From positions 23,940-87,939 of the forward strand of contig JAEEVO010000002.1 of the NCBI GenBank assembly GCA_016290905.1: DNA of 64,000 nt. The letters are read 5' to 3'. The position numbers were made by a program, and so were the translations under genes. The notes beneath the pieces are model-generated. The model was not told where the DNA came from and did no database searches. It saw only the letters and a program-made list of their open reading frames with translations. Positions 26,740 to 36,048 of this stretch are shown here, in pieces. Origin of the DNA: Lachnospiraceae bacterium. Its GTDB lineage: Bacteria; Bacillota; Clostridia; Lachnospirales; Lachnospiraceae. Each line of letters starts with the position of its first letter. The stretch's first letter is position 1.

Positions 26740-29025
26740 ATGGACAAAGAATTGTATGACATTCTCGATTGGGGAGTAATGGAAGCACTGGAGTATTCCG
26801 AATGTGACGATCCTCACGCATGGCTTGGACCGCACAAGGTGAAGAACGGCGTTCTTTACAACGCATTTATGCCGACGGCAAAATCTGTTTCCGTAAAGTT
26901 TGCCGATAAGACGGCGGAAATGACTCCGACCGACGGAAAAGGCAATTTCTCGCTTTTTGTGAAGGATAAGACCATAAAGGAATACAAGCTTGCGGTTACT
27001 TACGATGACGGATCGAAGGCGGTTCTTTATGACGCATATTCCTATCCTGTAATGTTCAGTTCAGAGGATGAGGACAGGTTCATCCGTGGTATCCATTATG
27101 ATGTTTACGAAAAGTTCGGTTCCCATGTAATGACCGTAAACGGTGTAAAGGGAGTTTATTTTGCCGTATGGGCTCCGAACGCCGAGAGGGTTAGCGTTGT
27201 GGGAGAGTTCAACATGTGGGACGGCAGGCGTTATCCCATGAGAAAGCTCCGCGCTTCGGGAGTTTTTGAGCTGTTTATTCCCGGACTCGATGAGGGTCTG
27301 GTATATAAATACGAGATAAAGGCAAAGAACGGGCTTGCATTTTTAAAGACCGATCCTTACGGCAACAGGTTTGAGCTCAGGCCTGAAAATGCGACAATAG
27401 TAACAACTCTTGATTTTGACTGGTCGGATTCCGAGTGGATAGAGAAGAGAAAAGCACAGAACATAGATAAGATCCCCATGTCGATCTACGAGGTACATCT
27501 TGGTTCGTGGTTAAAGAAGGGCGAAGGAGATGACGATTTCTATAATTACAGGGAAATCGCCGTTAAGCTTGCAAAATATGTCAAGAAGATGGGATATACC
27601 CATCTTGAGCTGCTTCCCGTAATGGAGCATCCTTTTGACGGATCGTGGGGCTATCAGGTAACCGGTTACTATGCAGCAACCTCGCGTTACGGAACGCCTC
27701 AGGATTTCATGTATTTCATGAACTATATGCATAACGAGGGCATAGGCGTTATCCTTGACTGGGTACCCGCTCATTTCCCCAAGGACGCATTCGGACTTGC
27801 AAGGTTTGACGGATCGTGCCTGTATGAGCATAAGGATCCGAGACTCGGAGAGCATCCGGACTGGGGTACGCTGATATTTGACTTCGGTCGTCCCGAGGTA
27901 TCGAATTTCCTTATCGCAAACGCTCTTTTCTGGGTAAAGAAATATCATGCGGACGGCATAAGGATGGATGCCGTTGCATCAATGCTCTATCTTGATTACG
28001 GAAGAAGGAACGGAGAATGGGTAGCAAATAAGTACGGCAGCAACGAGAATCTCGAAGCTATAGAGCTGTTAAAGCATCTTAACTCCATCTTCCATAAGTG
28101 CAATGACGGAGCTGTGATCATTGCTGAGGAATCAACCGCATGGCCGAGGATCACAGGAAAAGTTGAAGACGAAGGTCTCGGCTTCGACTTAAAGTGGAAC
28201 ATGGGCTGGATGAACGATTTTACCGGCTACATGAAGCAGGATCCTCTCTTCAGGAAGGGCTGCCACGGCATGCTTACCTTCAGTATGATGTATGCATACA
28301 GTGAGAAGTTTGTCCTTGTTCTTTCACATGACGAGGTTGTTCACGGTAAGTGCTCGATGCTGAACAAGATGCCCGGCTACCGTGTAGATAAATTTGCAAA
28401 TCTCCGTGCGGCATACGGTTTCATGATGGGTCATCCCGGAAAGAAGCTGCTGTTCATGGGTCAGGAGTTTGCACAGGAGAGAGAATGGAGCGAGGAAAGA
28501 AGTCTTGACTGGGAACTTCTTGATGACGAGATGCATCAGAAGATGCAGAAATTCTGCGCAGATCTTAATAAGCTGTATGTTACAAGACCTGCATGCACCG
28601 AGCTTGACAACGATCCCAACGGTTTCAAGTGGATGAGCTGTCTTGACGCGGACCACAGCATTGTAAGCTTTATCAGATATGACGGAAAGAAGGAAGATAC
28701 GCTGCTCTTTGTATTTAACTTCACGCCGGTTGTATATAATTATTTTATCCAGGCAGTTCCTTATGCCGGAAATTGGAAGGAAATACTTAACAGTGATTCC
28801 GAAAAGTACGGCGGAAGCGGAAGGGTTAATTCGAGGATAAGAAAATCGAGGCCCATGCCGAAGGACGGACAGAACAATTCCATAGAAATGGTGCTTCCTC
28901 CACTTTCGGTCTGCGTTTTCGAGTTTAAGCCCGTTCCGGTAAAGCAGGAAACGGAAGAAAAGATAACCAAAGCGCCTGAGAAAAAGAAGGTAAAGGTAGT
29001 TCCGATCAAGCCTTCATCAAAATAA
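26740..29025 (+). CDS. glgB: 1,4-alpha-glucan branching enzyme
   Basis: 761 residues. It moves alpha-1,4-glucan segments to form alpha-1,6 branches in glycogen. An N-terminal branching-enzyme domain (DDPHAWLGPHKVKNGVLYNAFMP) is followed by a CBM48 (VYFAVWAPNAERVSVVGEFNMWDGR). The GH13_9 catalytic barrel has GVILDWVPAHFPKD, GIRMDAVAS with nucleophile Asp410, IIAEESTAWP with acid Glu463, and VLSHDEVVHGK with the third Asp. The end is Lys/Glu-rich. GGAGG precedes ATG 26740. No glgC, glgA or glgP is in the window; the next amylase-family gene is the degenerate GlgX-like protein. Confidence 0.95.
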   Translation: MDKELYDILDWGVMEALEYSECDDPHAWLGPHKVKNGVLYNAFMPTAKSVSVKFADKTAEMTPTDGKGNFSLFVKDKTIKEYKLAVTYDDGSKAVLYDAYSYPVMFSSEDEDRFIRGIHYDVYEKFGSHVMTVNGVKGVYFAVWAPNAERVSVVGEFNMWDGRRYPMRKLRASGVFELFIPGLDEGLVYKYEIKAKNGLAFLKTDPYGNRFELRPENATIVTTLDFDWSDSEWIEKRKAQNIDKIPMSIYEVHLGSWLKKGEGDDDFYNYREIAVKLAKYVKKMGYTHLELLPVMEHPFDGSWGYQVTGYYAATSRYGTPQDFMYFMNYMHNEGIGVILDWVPAHFPKDAFGLARFDGSCLYEHKDPRLGEHPDWGTLIFDFGRPEVSNFLIANALFWVKKYHADGIRMDAVASMLYLDYGRRNGEWVANKYGSNENLEAIELLKHLNSIFHKCNDGAVIIAEESTAWPRITGKVEDEGLGFDLKWNMGWMNDFTGYMKQDPLFRKGCHGMLTFSMMYAYSEKFVLVLSHDEVVHGKCSMLNKMPGYRVDKFANLRAAYGFMMGHPGKKLLFMGQEFAQEREWSEERSLDWELLDDEMHQKMQKFCADLNKLYVTRPACTELDNDPNGFKWMSCLDADHSIVSFIRYDGKKEDTLLFVFNFTPVVYNYFIQAVPYAGNWKEILNSDSEKYGGSGRVNSRIRKSRPMPKDGQNNSIEMVLPPLSVCVFEFKPVPVKQETEEKITKAPEKKKVKVVPIKPSSK

Positions 29026-29047
29026 TACATAGGAGATAGTTCTTGTT

Positions 29048-31150
29048 ATGGATCTGACACAGTATTTTGGTTCGAATACGTTTAACGATACCGTTATGAG
29101 GGAAAGGCTTCCGCTTGCCGTTTACAAGGCATTGAAGAAGACTATCGAGAACGGCGAGGAGCTGGACAGCGAGATAGCCGACACGGTTGCCAATGCCATG
29201 AAGCAGTGGGCTCTGGAAAGGGGCGCTACCCATTTTACGCACTGGTTCCAGCCTATGACCGGCGTTACCGCAGAGAAGCATGACTCCTTCCTTGCTGTAG
29301 GTGAAAAGGGCAGGGTTCTCATGGAGTTTTCCGGTAAGGAGCTCATCAAGGGTGAACCCGACGCTTCATCATTCCCTTCGGGCGGACTCAGGGGTACCTT
29401 TGAAGCCAGGGGTTATACGGTATGGGACTGTACTTCACCGGCGTTCTTGAGAGAAGATGCTTCGGGCGTTACTCTCTGCATCCCTACGGCATTCTGTTCA
29501 TATACGGGTGAAGCACTTGACAAGAAAACACCCCTGCTCAGATCAATGGAAGCCATTGACAAGCAGGCTACAAGGCTTCTTCATCTGTTTGGCAAAAAGG
29601 ATGTTAAGCATGTTGAAGTATGTGTCGGAGCTGAACAGGAGTATTTCCTGATAGACCGTGAGAAATATCTTAAACGTGACGATCTGATATTTACCGGCAG
29701 GACCCTTTTCGGAGCAAAGCCTCCGAAGGGACAGGAGATGGACGATCATTATTTCGGAACGATAAAGGAAAGAGTTTCTTTATTCATGCACGAGCTTAAC
29801 GAAGAACTCTGGAAACTCGGTATCCACGCAAAAACACAGCATAATGAGGCAGCTCCCGCACAGCACGAGCTTGCGCCCATTTTCAGTACAGTTAACATAG
29901 AGACGGACCACAATCAGCTTGTCATGGAATGTATGAAGAAGATCGCGGCAAGACACGGACTTGCATGCCTGCTTCATGAAAAGCCTTTTGCGGGCGTAAA
30001 CGGTTCGGGCAAGCATAATAACTGGTCGCTCGTTACCGACCAGGGTGAGAACCTCATGAAGCCCGGAAAGAAGCCTCATGAGAATATGCAGTTCCTGCTC
30101 TTCCTTGCAGCAGTGATCAAGGCTACAGATGAGCATGCACAGCTTATCAGGATGTCGGCATCCTGTCCCGGAAACGATCAGAGACTTGGCGGAGCAGAGG
30201 CACCGCCTTCGATAGTATCGATATTTATCGGTGAGCAGCTTGAGGACATACTTGCTCAGCTTATAAAGAGCGGTAAGGCTACAAGCTCTATAGAGCGTGA
30301 GAAGCTTACTTTCGGTGTCAGTTACATACCTTATATCAAGAAGGATGCTAATGACAGGAACCGTACATCACCGTTTGCATTTACCGGAAACAAGTTTGAG
30401 CTCCGTATGGTCGGCTCATCCATGTCTATCGCAGATGCCAATACCGTGCTTAACAGCATTGTGGCCGATACTCTGGCTGAATTTGCAACAGAGCTTGAGA
30501 AAGCCAAGGATTTTGACAGTGCAGTGGTAAGTCTTATTTGCAAGACCATAAACGAACATAAACGTGTCATATTCGACGGAAACGGATATTCAAAGGAATG
30601 GCTTGAGGAGGCTGCAAGAAGGGGACTTCCAAACAAGGAATCCTATGTTGACGCCATCGAATGCCTGACCTATACCGATACGATAAATATGTTTGAGAGA
30701 CAGGGTGTGCTTTCTAAGGCCGAGCTTGAAGCAAGGGCCGAGATAAGCTATGAGCTCTATTCCAAGACCATCAACATCGAGGCAAGGACCATGATCGAGA
30801 TGGCGTCAAGGAAGTTCATCCCTGCAGCAGTAAAGCATGCAAAGCTTATCGCAGATACAATAAATGCCGTAACGGCCGCACTTGATGAGACCGAGGCTGA
30901 CAATACGAGGGAAATGCTCGGAGAATGCCTTGAGCTTTTAGGAGATGCAAGGCGCGCATTAAAGCGTCTGAACGACAATGTGAACACTGCCGCACGTATT
31001 ACCGACGAGCAGGAAAAAGCCCACTACTTCAGAGACTATGTTGTAAGAGCCATGAGAGACTTACGAGAGCCCATCGACTCTCTCGAACTCCTCGTCGATG
31101 CCGACCTCTGGCCCGTCCCGACGTATGGAGAGATGATATTCGAGGTATAG
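29048..31150 (+). CDS. glnN: Glutamine synthetase type III
   Basis: 700 residues, the size of GSIII and far above the 440-470 of GSI. It makes glutamine from glutamate, ammonia and ATP. Seen: [68 protein letters not shown], and [18 protein letters not shown] is common in Bacteroides, Clostridia and rumen bacteria and is often nitrogen-regulated. AGGAGATAG precedes ATG 29048. It lies 22 bp after glgB with no terminator, so the two may share a message. The repeat tandem B/C follows the stop codon within 4 bp. Confidence 0.95.
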   Translation: MDLTQYFGSNTFNDTVMRERLPLAVYKALKKTIENGEELDSEIADTVANAMKQWALERGATHFTHWFQPMTGVTAEKHDSFLAVGEKGRVLMEFSGKELIKGEPDASSFPSGGLRGTFEARGYTVWDCTSPAFLREDASGVTLCIPTAFCSYTGEALDKKTPLLRSMEAIDKQATRLLHLFGKKDVKHVEVCVGAEQEYFLIDREKYLKRDDLIFTGRTLFGAKPPKGQEMDDHYFGTIKERVSLFMHELNEELWKLGIHAKTQHNEAAPAQHELAPIFSTVNIETDHNQLVMECMKKIAARHGLACLLHEKPFAGVNGSGKHNNWSLVTDQGENLMKPGKKPHENMQFLLFLAAVIKATDEHAQLIRMSASCPGNDQRLGGAEAPPSIVSIFIGEQLEDILAQLIKSGKATSSIEREKLTFGVSYIPYIKKDANDRNRTSPFAFTGNKFELRMVGSSMSIADANTVLNSIVADTLAEFATELEKAKDFDSAVVSLICKTINEHKRVIFDGNGYSKEWLEEAARRGLPNKESYVDAIECLTYTDTINMFERQGVLSKAELEARAEISYELYSKTINIEARTMIEMASRKFIPAAVKHAKLIADTINAVTAALDETEADNTREMLGECLELLGDARRALKRLNDNVNTAARITDEQEKAHYFRDYVVRAMRDLREPIDSLELLVDADLWPVPTYGEMIFEV

Positions 31151-31153
31151 TAA

Positions 31154-31500
31154 GCTAAGAATTTTCCGCGAGAAAGCTTAGGCTTTGCCTAAGCGACGCG
31201 AAAAGAAAATTCTAAGCACCGGAAGTTTGTGGATGCACCAATAGGACGAACGAGTAAACAAAAGCTGCGAAGCAGCGACATACGACGAAAGTCGGATGGT
31301 TTATGAGTGAGGGCAGCCCAGACGGTGAATAGTAGCGTAAGCTAAGAATTTTCCGCGACGCGAAAAGAAAATTCTAAGCACCGGAAGTTTGTGGACGCAC
31401 CAATAGGACGAACGAGTAAACAAAAGCTGCGAAGCAGCGACATACGATGTAAATCGGAAGTTTTTTGAGTGTGGGGCAACCCGGACGGGGAACAGTAGCG
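31154..31500 (+). repeat. Large palindromic repeat family 2, tandem copies B and C
   Basis: Copy B has GCTAAGAATTTTC (31154-31166), inner hairpin GCTTAGGC-TTT-GCCTAAGC, GAAAATTCTAAGC (31205-31217), then a long tail: GGAAGTTTGTGGATGCACCA, GACGAACGAGTAAACA, AAGCTGCGAAGCAGC and GTTTATGAGTGAGGG. Copy C begins 187 bp later at 31341 with the same parts, but its inner hairpin is cleanly missing (CCGCGACGCGAAAAG). A further worn left arm (CTTAGAATTTTTAGCG) follows at 31503. The array fills the whole 404-bp gap before the ABC-F gene; no gene is seen in it. Confidence 0.9.
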
Positions 31501-31554
31501 AAATCTTAGAATTTTTAGCGAAAAGAATTATATTAGAAATAAGAGGACTATAAA

Positions 31555-33189
31555 ATGATTCAGGCATGTAATGTAACCTTAAGGCTCGGCAAAAGAGCAC
31601 TTTTTGAGGATGTAAACATCAAATTCACGGAAGGTAACTGCTACGGACTCATAGGTGCGAACGGAGCCGGAAAATCCACCTTCCTTAAGGTGCTTACCGG
31701 AGAAATCGAACCCACCAGGGGCGAGGTTGTCATGACTCCGGGACAGCGTTTATCTTTCTTAAAGCAGGATCACTTCCAGTATGACGCATACTCGGTTCTT
31801 GATACCGTTATCATGGGAAACCAGCGTCTCTACGACATTATGAAAGAAAAGGAAGCCATCTATGCCAAGGAAGACTTTACCGATGAGGACGGAATAAAGG
31901 CAAGTGAGCTTGAAGGCGAATTTGCATCCATGAACGGCTGGGAGGCCGAGTCCGATGCGGCTCAGCTTTTAAACGGTCTTGGCGTTGATACCGAGTATCA
32001 TTACAAGCAGATGAGCGAGCTTAACGGACCTTTGAAGGTCAAGGTTCTGCTTGCACAGGCACTTTTCGGAAATCCCGATATCCTGCTTCTCGACGAGCCT
32101 ACCAACCACCTTGATCTGGAGGCTATCAGGTGGCTTGACGAGTTCCTTATCAACTTTGACAATACCGTTATAGTCGTATCTCATGACCGTTATTTCTTAA
32201 ATAAGGTCTGCACACAGATAGCGGATATAGATTATCAGAAGATACAGCTCTATGCCGGAAACTATGATTTCTGGTACGAGTCCAGCCAGCTTATGATCAA
32301 GCAGATGAAGGAAGCAAACAAGAAGAAGGAAGAGAAGATAAAAGAACTTCAGGAGTTCATACAGCGTTTCTCGGCAAATGCTTCAAAATCAAAGCAGGCA
32401 ACATCAAGAAAGAGGGCACTGGAGAAGATCGAGCTTGACGACATCAAGCCTTCAAGCAGGAAATATCCTTATATCGATTTCAGGCCTAACCGTGAAATAG
32501 GAAACGAAGTGCTTACCGTCACCAATCTCTGCAAGACGATTGACGGCGTTAAGGTACTTGACAATATCTCCTTCGTTATGGGGCATGATGACAAGATCGC
32601 ATTTGTAGGCGCAAATACACTTGCTGCAACCACTCTGTTTAAAATCCTTATGGAAGAGATGGAGCCGGATTCCGGAAGCTTCAAGTGGGGTGTTACCACA
32701 CAGCGTTCCTATTTCCCCAAGGACAATACTCAGGAGTTTAAGGGAAGCGAGACTATAGTTGATCACCTTATGCCTTTTTCACCCGTTGACGATCAGCAGT
32801 ATGTAAGAGGCTTTCTCGGCAGGATGCTCTTTGCCGGTGAGGACGGAGTAAAGAAGGTTAACGTGCTTTCAGGTGGTGAAAGAGTAAGAGTCATGCTCTC
32901 AAAGATGATGATCCTCGGTTCAAATGTCCTTATCATGGATGAGCCTACGAACCACCTTGACATGGAATCCATTACGGCTCTTAACAACGGACTTATAAAG
33001 TTCCCGGGAGTCTGCCTGTTTACGGCTCTCGATCATCAGTTCATTCAGACAATTGCAAACCGTATCATGGAGATCACTCCTGACGGAAAGCTTATCGATA
33101 AGATCTCTACCTATGACGATTATCTGGAGAATGACGAAATGGCAAGACGCCGCCAGGTATTGAGCGTTAATAACGAGGACGAAGACTGA
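31555..33189 (+). CDS. ABC-F family ATP-binding cassette protein (YbiT/YkpA-like)
   Basis: 544 residues, two ABC domains joined by a charged Lys/Glu linker (about 250-300), no membrane helix. ABC-F proteins act on ribosomes, either in translation control or antibiotic resistance. NBD1 has Walker A GANGAGKST and LLLDEPTNHLDLEA; its signature is MSELNGPLKVKV instead of LSGGQ. NBD2 has the odd Walker A GANTLAATTLF, lacking the Gly-Lys, but a normal VLSGGERVRV signature and IMDEPTNHLDMES. As I recall, degenerate sites are usual in this branch, though loss of the Lys is notable. AAGAGGA precedes ATG 31555. It leads a tight three-gene cluster. Confidence 0.9.
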   Translation: MIQACNVTLRLGKRALFEDVNIKFTEGNCYGLIGANGAGKSTFLKVLTGEIEPTRGEVVMTPGQRLSFLKQDHFQYDAYSVLDTVIMGNQRLYDIMKEKEAIYAKEDFTDEDGIKASELEGEFASMNGWEAESDAAQLLNGLGVDTEYHYKQMSELNGPLKVKVLLAQALFGNPDILLLDEPTNHLDLEAIRWLDEFLINFDNTVIVVSHDRYFLNKVCTQIADIDYQKIQLYAGNYDFWYESSQLMIKQMKEANKKKEEKIKELQEFIQRFSANASKSKQATSRKRALEKIELDDIKPSSRKYPYIDFRPNREIGNEVLTVTNLCKTIDGVKVLDNISFVMGHDDKIAFVGANTLAATTLFKILMEEMEPDSGSFKWGVTTQRSYFPKDNTQEFKGSETIVDHLMPFSPVDDQQYVRGFLGRMLFAGEDGVKKVNVLSGGERVRVMLSKMMILGSNVLIMDEPTNHLDMESITALNNGLIKFPGVCLFTALDHQFIQTIANRIMEITPDGKLIDKISTYDDYLENDEMARRRQVLSVNNEDED

Positions 33190-33201
33190 TTAAGGTAGAA
33201 T

Positions 33202-35136
33202 ATGCAGAACAGGATCATACCCGGTGTTGATCGGGAAAACGGCAGTTTAAGAATAGCTGTTCCCAATATGGGACATGAGTGGTGCAATATCCTTCTTAGG
33301 GAAAAAGGAGGGGAGTGGACCACTTATAAGCTTGCTCCGAACGCGCTTTTCCCTTCAATATTCACCGGAGAGATCGCTACGGATGAAACTAAGGAATATG
33401 AATATATATTTGAGTGTGACAAGGGGTATTTCATTGACGAGCGATCGAAACGTGTCGTAAGTCCCGGAGAGTACGGAAAGCTTGTAAGGGATTTCAAAGA
33501 AAAGGATTTAAAGAAGAGAAATATTTTTTCGGATACCCTGGGTAAGGTCTCAGCAGTCGAAAAAAGTGATTTTGACTGGAAGAACGACCGCAGGCCCTGC
33601 ATCCCCGTATCGGATATGATCGCCTACAAGCTTCATGTCAGAGGCTTTACAATACATGAGTCTTCAAATGTAAAGCATCCGGGAACCTTTAAGGGTATCT
33701 GTGAAAAGCTTAACTATATAAAGAGTCTCGGTATTACGACTCTGATCCTTCAGCCCTGTTATGAATTTAACGAGATGATGGATTATCATATGAATGTCGG
33801 AGCCGGGACGGCCGGTGATGTACAGCGTTCGAGAGTATTTGCGCTGCCTGTTGATACTGTACCGGATTCAAGGCTTAATTTCTGGGGGTACGGTGCTCAG
33901 GGAATGTATTTCGCACCCAAGTCCGGATATGCCTCAGAGCCCGAAAATGTCTGCACAGAGTTTAAGACAATGGTACGTCTCCTTCACAGTACGGGCATAG
34001 AAGTAATAATGGAAATGGATTACACGAACGGGCTGACGGAGAGCTTTATCCTGGACAACTTAAGATTCTGGGTAATGGAATACCATGTGGACGGTTTCAA
34101 GCTCGACGTGGACAGGGTTCCGGTAAAGCTTATCGCTTCCGATGCTTATCTTTGCAACATAAAGCTCATCGGCAGGGAGTTTAACGGGGACGATCTCGGA
34201 AGAAGCGATCTGAGGAACAGGATAATAGTATCAAACGACGGCTTCCAGGATACGATGAGACGTTTCTTAAAGGGCGATGAAGGACAGCTTCATGCCGTTT
34301 CGGAGATTATAAAGGATAACGGAAGACGTTTCGGAAGGCTTAATTATATTGTTGATCATAACGGATTTACGCTTAACGACGTATTCAGCTATGATGAGAG
34401 GCACAACGAGGCCAACGGCGAGCATAACCACGACGGGCGCGAGGCCAATTACAGCTGGAATTGCGGCATTGAGGGAAATACGAAGAAGCGCAAGGTTCTT
34501 GACCTAAGAAACCGGATGATAAAGAATGCCCTGACTCTGCTTTTCTTAAGCCAGGGTGCGCCGATGCTCTTTGCGGGAGATGAGTTCGGAAATACACATC
34601 AGGGAAACAACAACCCGTATTGCTGTGACAACGAACAGGGCTGGGTTGTCTGGACAAAATCAAAGAGAGCTTCAGAATTAAGGGAATTTACAAAGAGCCT
34701 TATAGCTTTAAGAAAAATGCATAAGGTATTCAGAAACCCAAAATTCCTGTCGGGAAACGATTTTTCATATACCGGGCTGCCGGATATATCCTTCCACGGG
34801 ACAAAGGCCTGGTATCCTGACTTCAGCTATTATGCAAGGACCTTCGGCGTGTTGCTTAACGGAGCTTATGCAGATGATTCGGACAGCTTCCTGCTTCTTG
34901 TGAATACTCACTGGGAGGCACATGAGTTCCTGCTTCCGACCATGACCGACGGTTCATGGGAATTTGTTTTCTCAACCCACGGCATGATAAAGAGCACTCT
35001 TAAGAGCTCGCGCGAACAGAAGGAGCTTATACCTCCGAGGACTATTTGTCTGTACGTTTATAAGGAAAGCAGGGACAAGAAGAAAGCTCCCGAGGAGATT
35101 GAAGAGAAGGCACATATAGCCGTGGAGAAGGAATAA
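33202..35136 (+). CDS. GlgX/isoamylase-like GH13 protein with degenerate catalytic motifs (probable pseudoenzyme)
   Basis: 644 residues. An N-terminal beta domain (1-120) precedes a GH13 barrel aligned with glycogen debranching enzymes: LRFWVMEYHVDGF, NEANGEHNHDG, SQGAPMLFAGDEFG, GNNNPYCCDNE. The conserved regions are altered. Region I DVVYNH reads E271-M-D-Y-T-N276. Region II keeps Asp302, but the invariant Arg two residues before it is Lys300. In region III, AEPWD reads G324-R-E-F-N328. In region IV, the catalytic Asp after His386 is Asn387. About 40 residues normally between regions I and II are missing. It probably binds glucan without cleaving it, which is inference. It starts 12 bp after the ABC-F gene and ends 4 bp before TraX. 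Confidence 0.8.
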   Translation: MQNRIIPGVDRENGSLRIAVPNMGHEWCNILLREKGGEWTTYKLAPNALFPSIFTGEIATDETKEYEYIFECDKGYFIDERSKRVVSPGEYGKLVRDFKEKDLKKRNIFSDTLGKVSAVEKSDFDWKNDRRPCIPVSDMIAYKLHVRGFTIHESSNVKHPGTFKGICEKLNYIKSLGITTLILQPCYEFNEMMDYHMNVGAGTAGDVQRSRVFALPVDTVPDSRLNFWGYGAQGMYFAPKSGYASEPENVCTEFKTMVRLLHSTGIEVIMEMDYTNGLTESFILDNLRFWVMEYHVDGFKLDVDRVPVKLIASDAYLCNIKLIGREFNGDDLGRSDLRNRIIVSNDGFQDTMRRFLKGDEGQLHAVSEIIKDNGRRFGRLNYIVDHNGFTLNDVFSYDERHNEANGEHNHDGREANYSWNCGIEGNTKKRKVLDLRNRMIKNALTLLFLSQGAPMLFAGDEFGNTHQGNNNPYCCDNEQGWVVWTKSKRASELREFTKSLIALRKMHKVFRNPKFLSGNDFSYTGLPDISFHGTKAWYPDFSYYARTFGVLLNGAYADDSDSFLLLVNTHWEAHEFLLPTMTDGSWEFVFSTHGMIKSTLKSSREQKELIPPRTICLYVYKESRDKKKAPEEIEEKAHIAVEKE

Positions 35137-35140
35137 GGAT

Positions 35141-35923
35141 ATGGCAGACTCTGTAAAGAAACCGGCAGAGTCCGGAAATGCTAAAAAAGGCGGCGGTATT
35201 TCCGGTTTGAGTTCGGGTGCGTTGAAGATTATAGCATGTGTCTGCATGCTTATAGACCATATAACCCTGTGCTTTATCCCCGAACCCGACCGTTTAAAGG
35301 TGCTGCTTGATACGGAAGAGATCATATGGTATATCGGCAGGGGGATAGGCCGCTCGGCACTGATCATATTCTGTTTCCTCCTTGTGGAGGGCTTTTTCCT
35401 TACGGGAGATTATAAGAAATATCTCATCAGGATGCTGGTTGCGGCGGTTGTTTCGGAAGCCGCATTCGATCTGATGTTTAAAAGGCTTAACTCGGAATCG
35501 TTCCTTACAACTCAGAATGTGCTGTTCTCATTTGCACTTGGCCTGATGATCATGTATGTCCTTGAGTTTTTAAAGGATGCGTACTTTTATAAATCGGTAG
35601 TCAAATACAGTATCTTTGCGGGTCTTACCTGCACCTTCGGCTTTGCCGCCGCGGCACTGCTAAGGCTTGATTATGGGATGCCGGGAATCGGGCTTATACT
35701 TGTTTTCTACTATTTCCGTTTCAGGGGATGGAGACTGGTGCTTGCCGTTGTTGTATGGTCGATCGTATGCATATTCATGAACCATCAGCTTGAATGGGCC
35801 GGACTGATAGCGCTGATACCGATCATGAAATTTTATAACGGGACTGAGGGTAAGCTTCCGAAATGGTTTTTCTATGTTTTTTATCCCGCGCACATGTTGG
35901 TGCTGGGAATTATGAGACCATAA
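35141..35923 (+). CDS. TraX family membrane protein
   Basis: 260 residues with six to eight predicted helices. SGALKIIACVCMLIDHITLCF and IGRGIGRSALIIFCFLLVEGFFLTGDYKKYLIRM are typical of TraX proteins, named after the F-pilin acetylase of E. coli. Chromosomal members in Firmicutes are widespread and uncharacterised; acyl transfer to a surface component is the usual guess. No conjugation genes are present. It overlaps the operon of the ABC-F and GlgX-like genes with a 4-bp gap. AATAAGGAT precedes ATG 35141. Confidence 0.82.
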   Translation: MADSVKKPAESGNAKKGGGISGLSSGALKIIACVCMLIDHITLCFIPEPDRLKVLLDTEEIIWYIGRGIGRSALIIFCFLLVEGFFLTGDYKKYLIRMLVAAVVSEAAFDLMFKRLNSESFLTTQNVLFSFALGLMIMYVLEFLKDAYFYKSVVKYSIFAGLTCTFGFAAAALLRLDYGMPGIGLILVFYYFRFRGWRLVLAVVVWSIVCIFMNHQLEWAGLIALIPIMKFYNGTEGKLPKWFFYVFYPAHMLVLGIMRP

Positions 35924-35929
35924 CCGTTA

Positions 35930-35956
35930 TTAGCACTCAATAAAATTGAGTGCTAA
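35930..35956 (+). promoter_or_regulatory. CIRCE element (HrcA operator) of htpG
   Basis: TTAGCACTC (35930-35938), N9, GAGTGCTAA (35948-35956), a perfect match to the CIRCE consensus. HrcA is known to bind this site and repress heat-shock genes. It lies just upstream of the -35 box. It may also fold as a terminator for TraX, as TTTTTGCTTG follows. Confidence 0.95.
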
Positions 35957-35963
35957 TTTTTGC

Positions 35964-35992
35964 TTGACTTTTTTGAATGATAGTATTATTAT
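35964..35992 (+). promoter_or_regulatory. Sigma-A promoter for htpG
   Basis: TTGACT (35964-35969), 17 bp, TATTAT (35987-35992). It sits 7 bp after the CIRCE element. Confidence 0.85.
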
Positions 35993-36048
35993 AGTAGCAA
36001 TGAGAAATGAAAGGTAGATGCCAAAGGGCATCAAAGGGTAATTTTAAA

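Noticed and set aside
35141-35923. Conjugative element suggested by TraX
   Set aside because: No relaxase, coupling protein or pilus genes are present; chromosomal TraX homologues are common.
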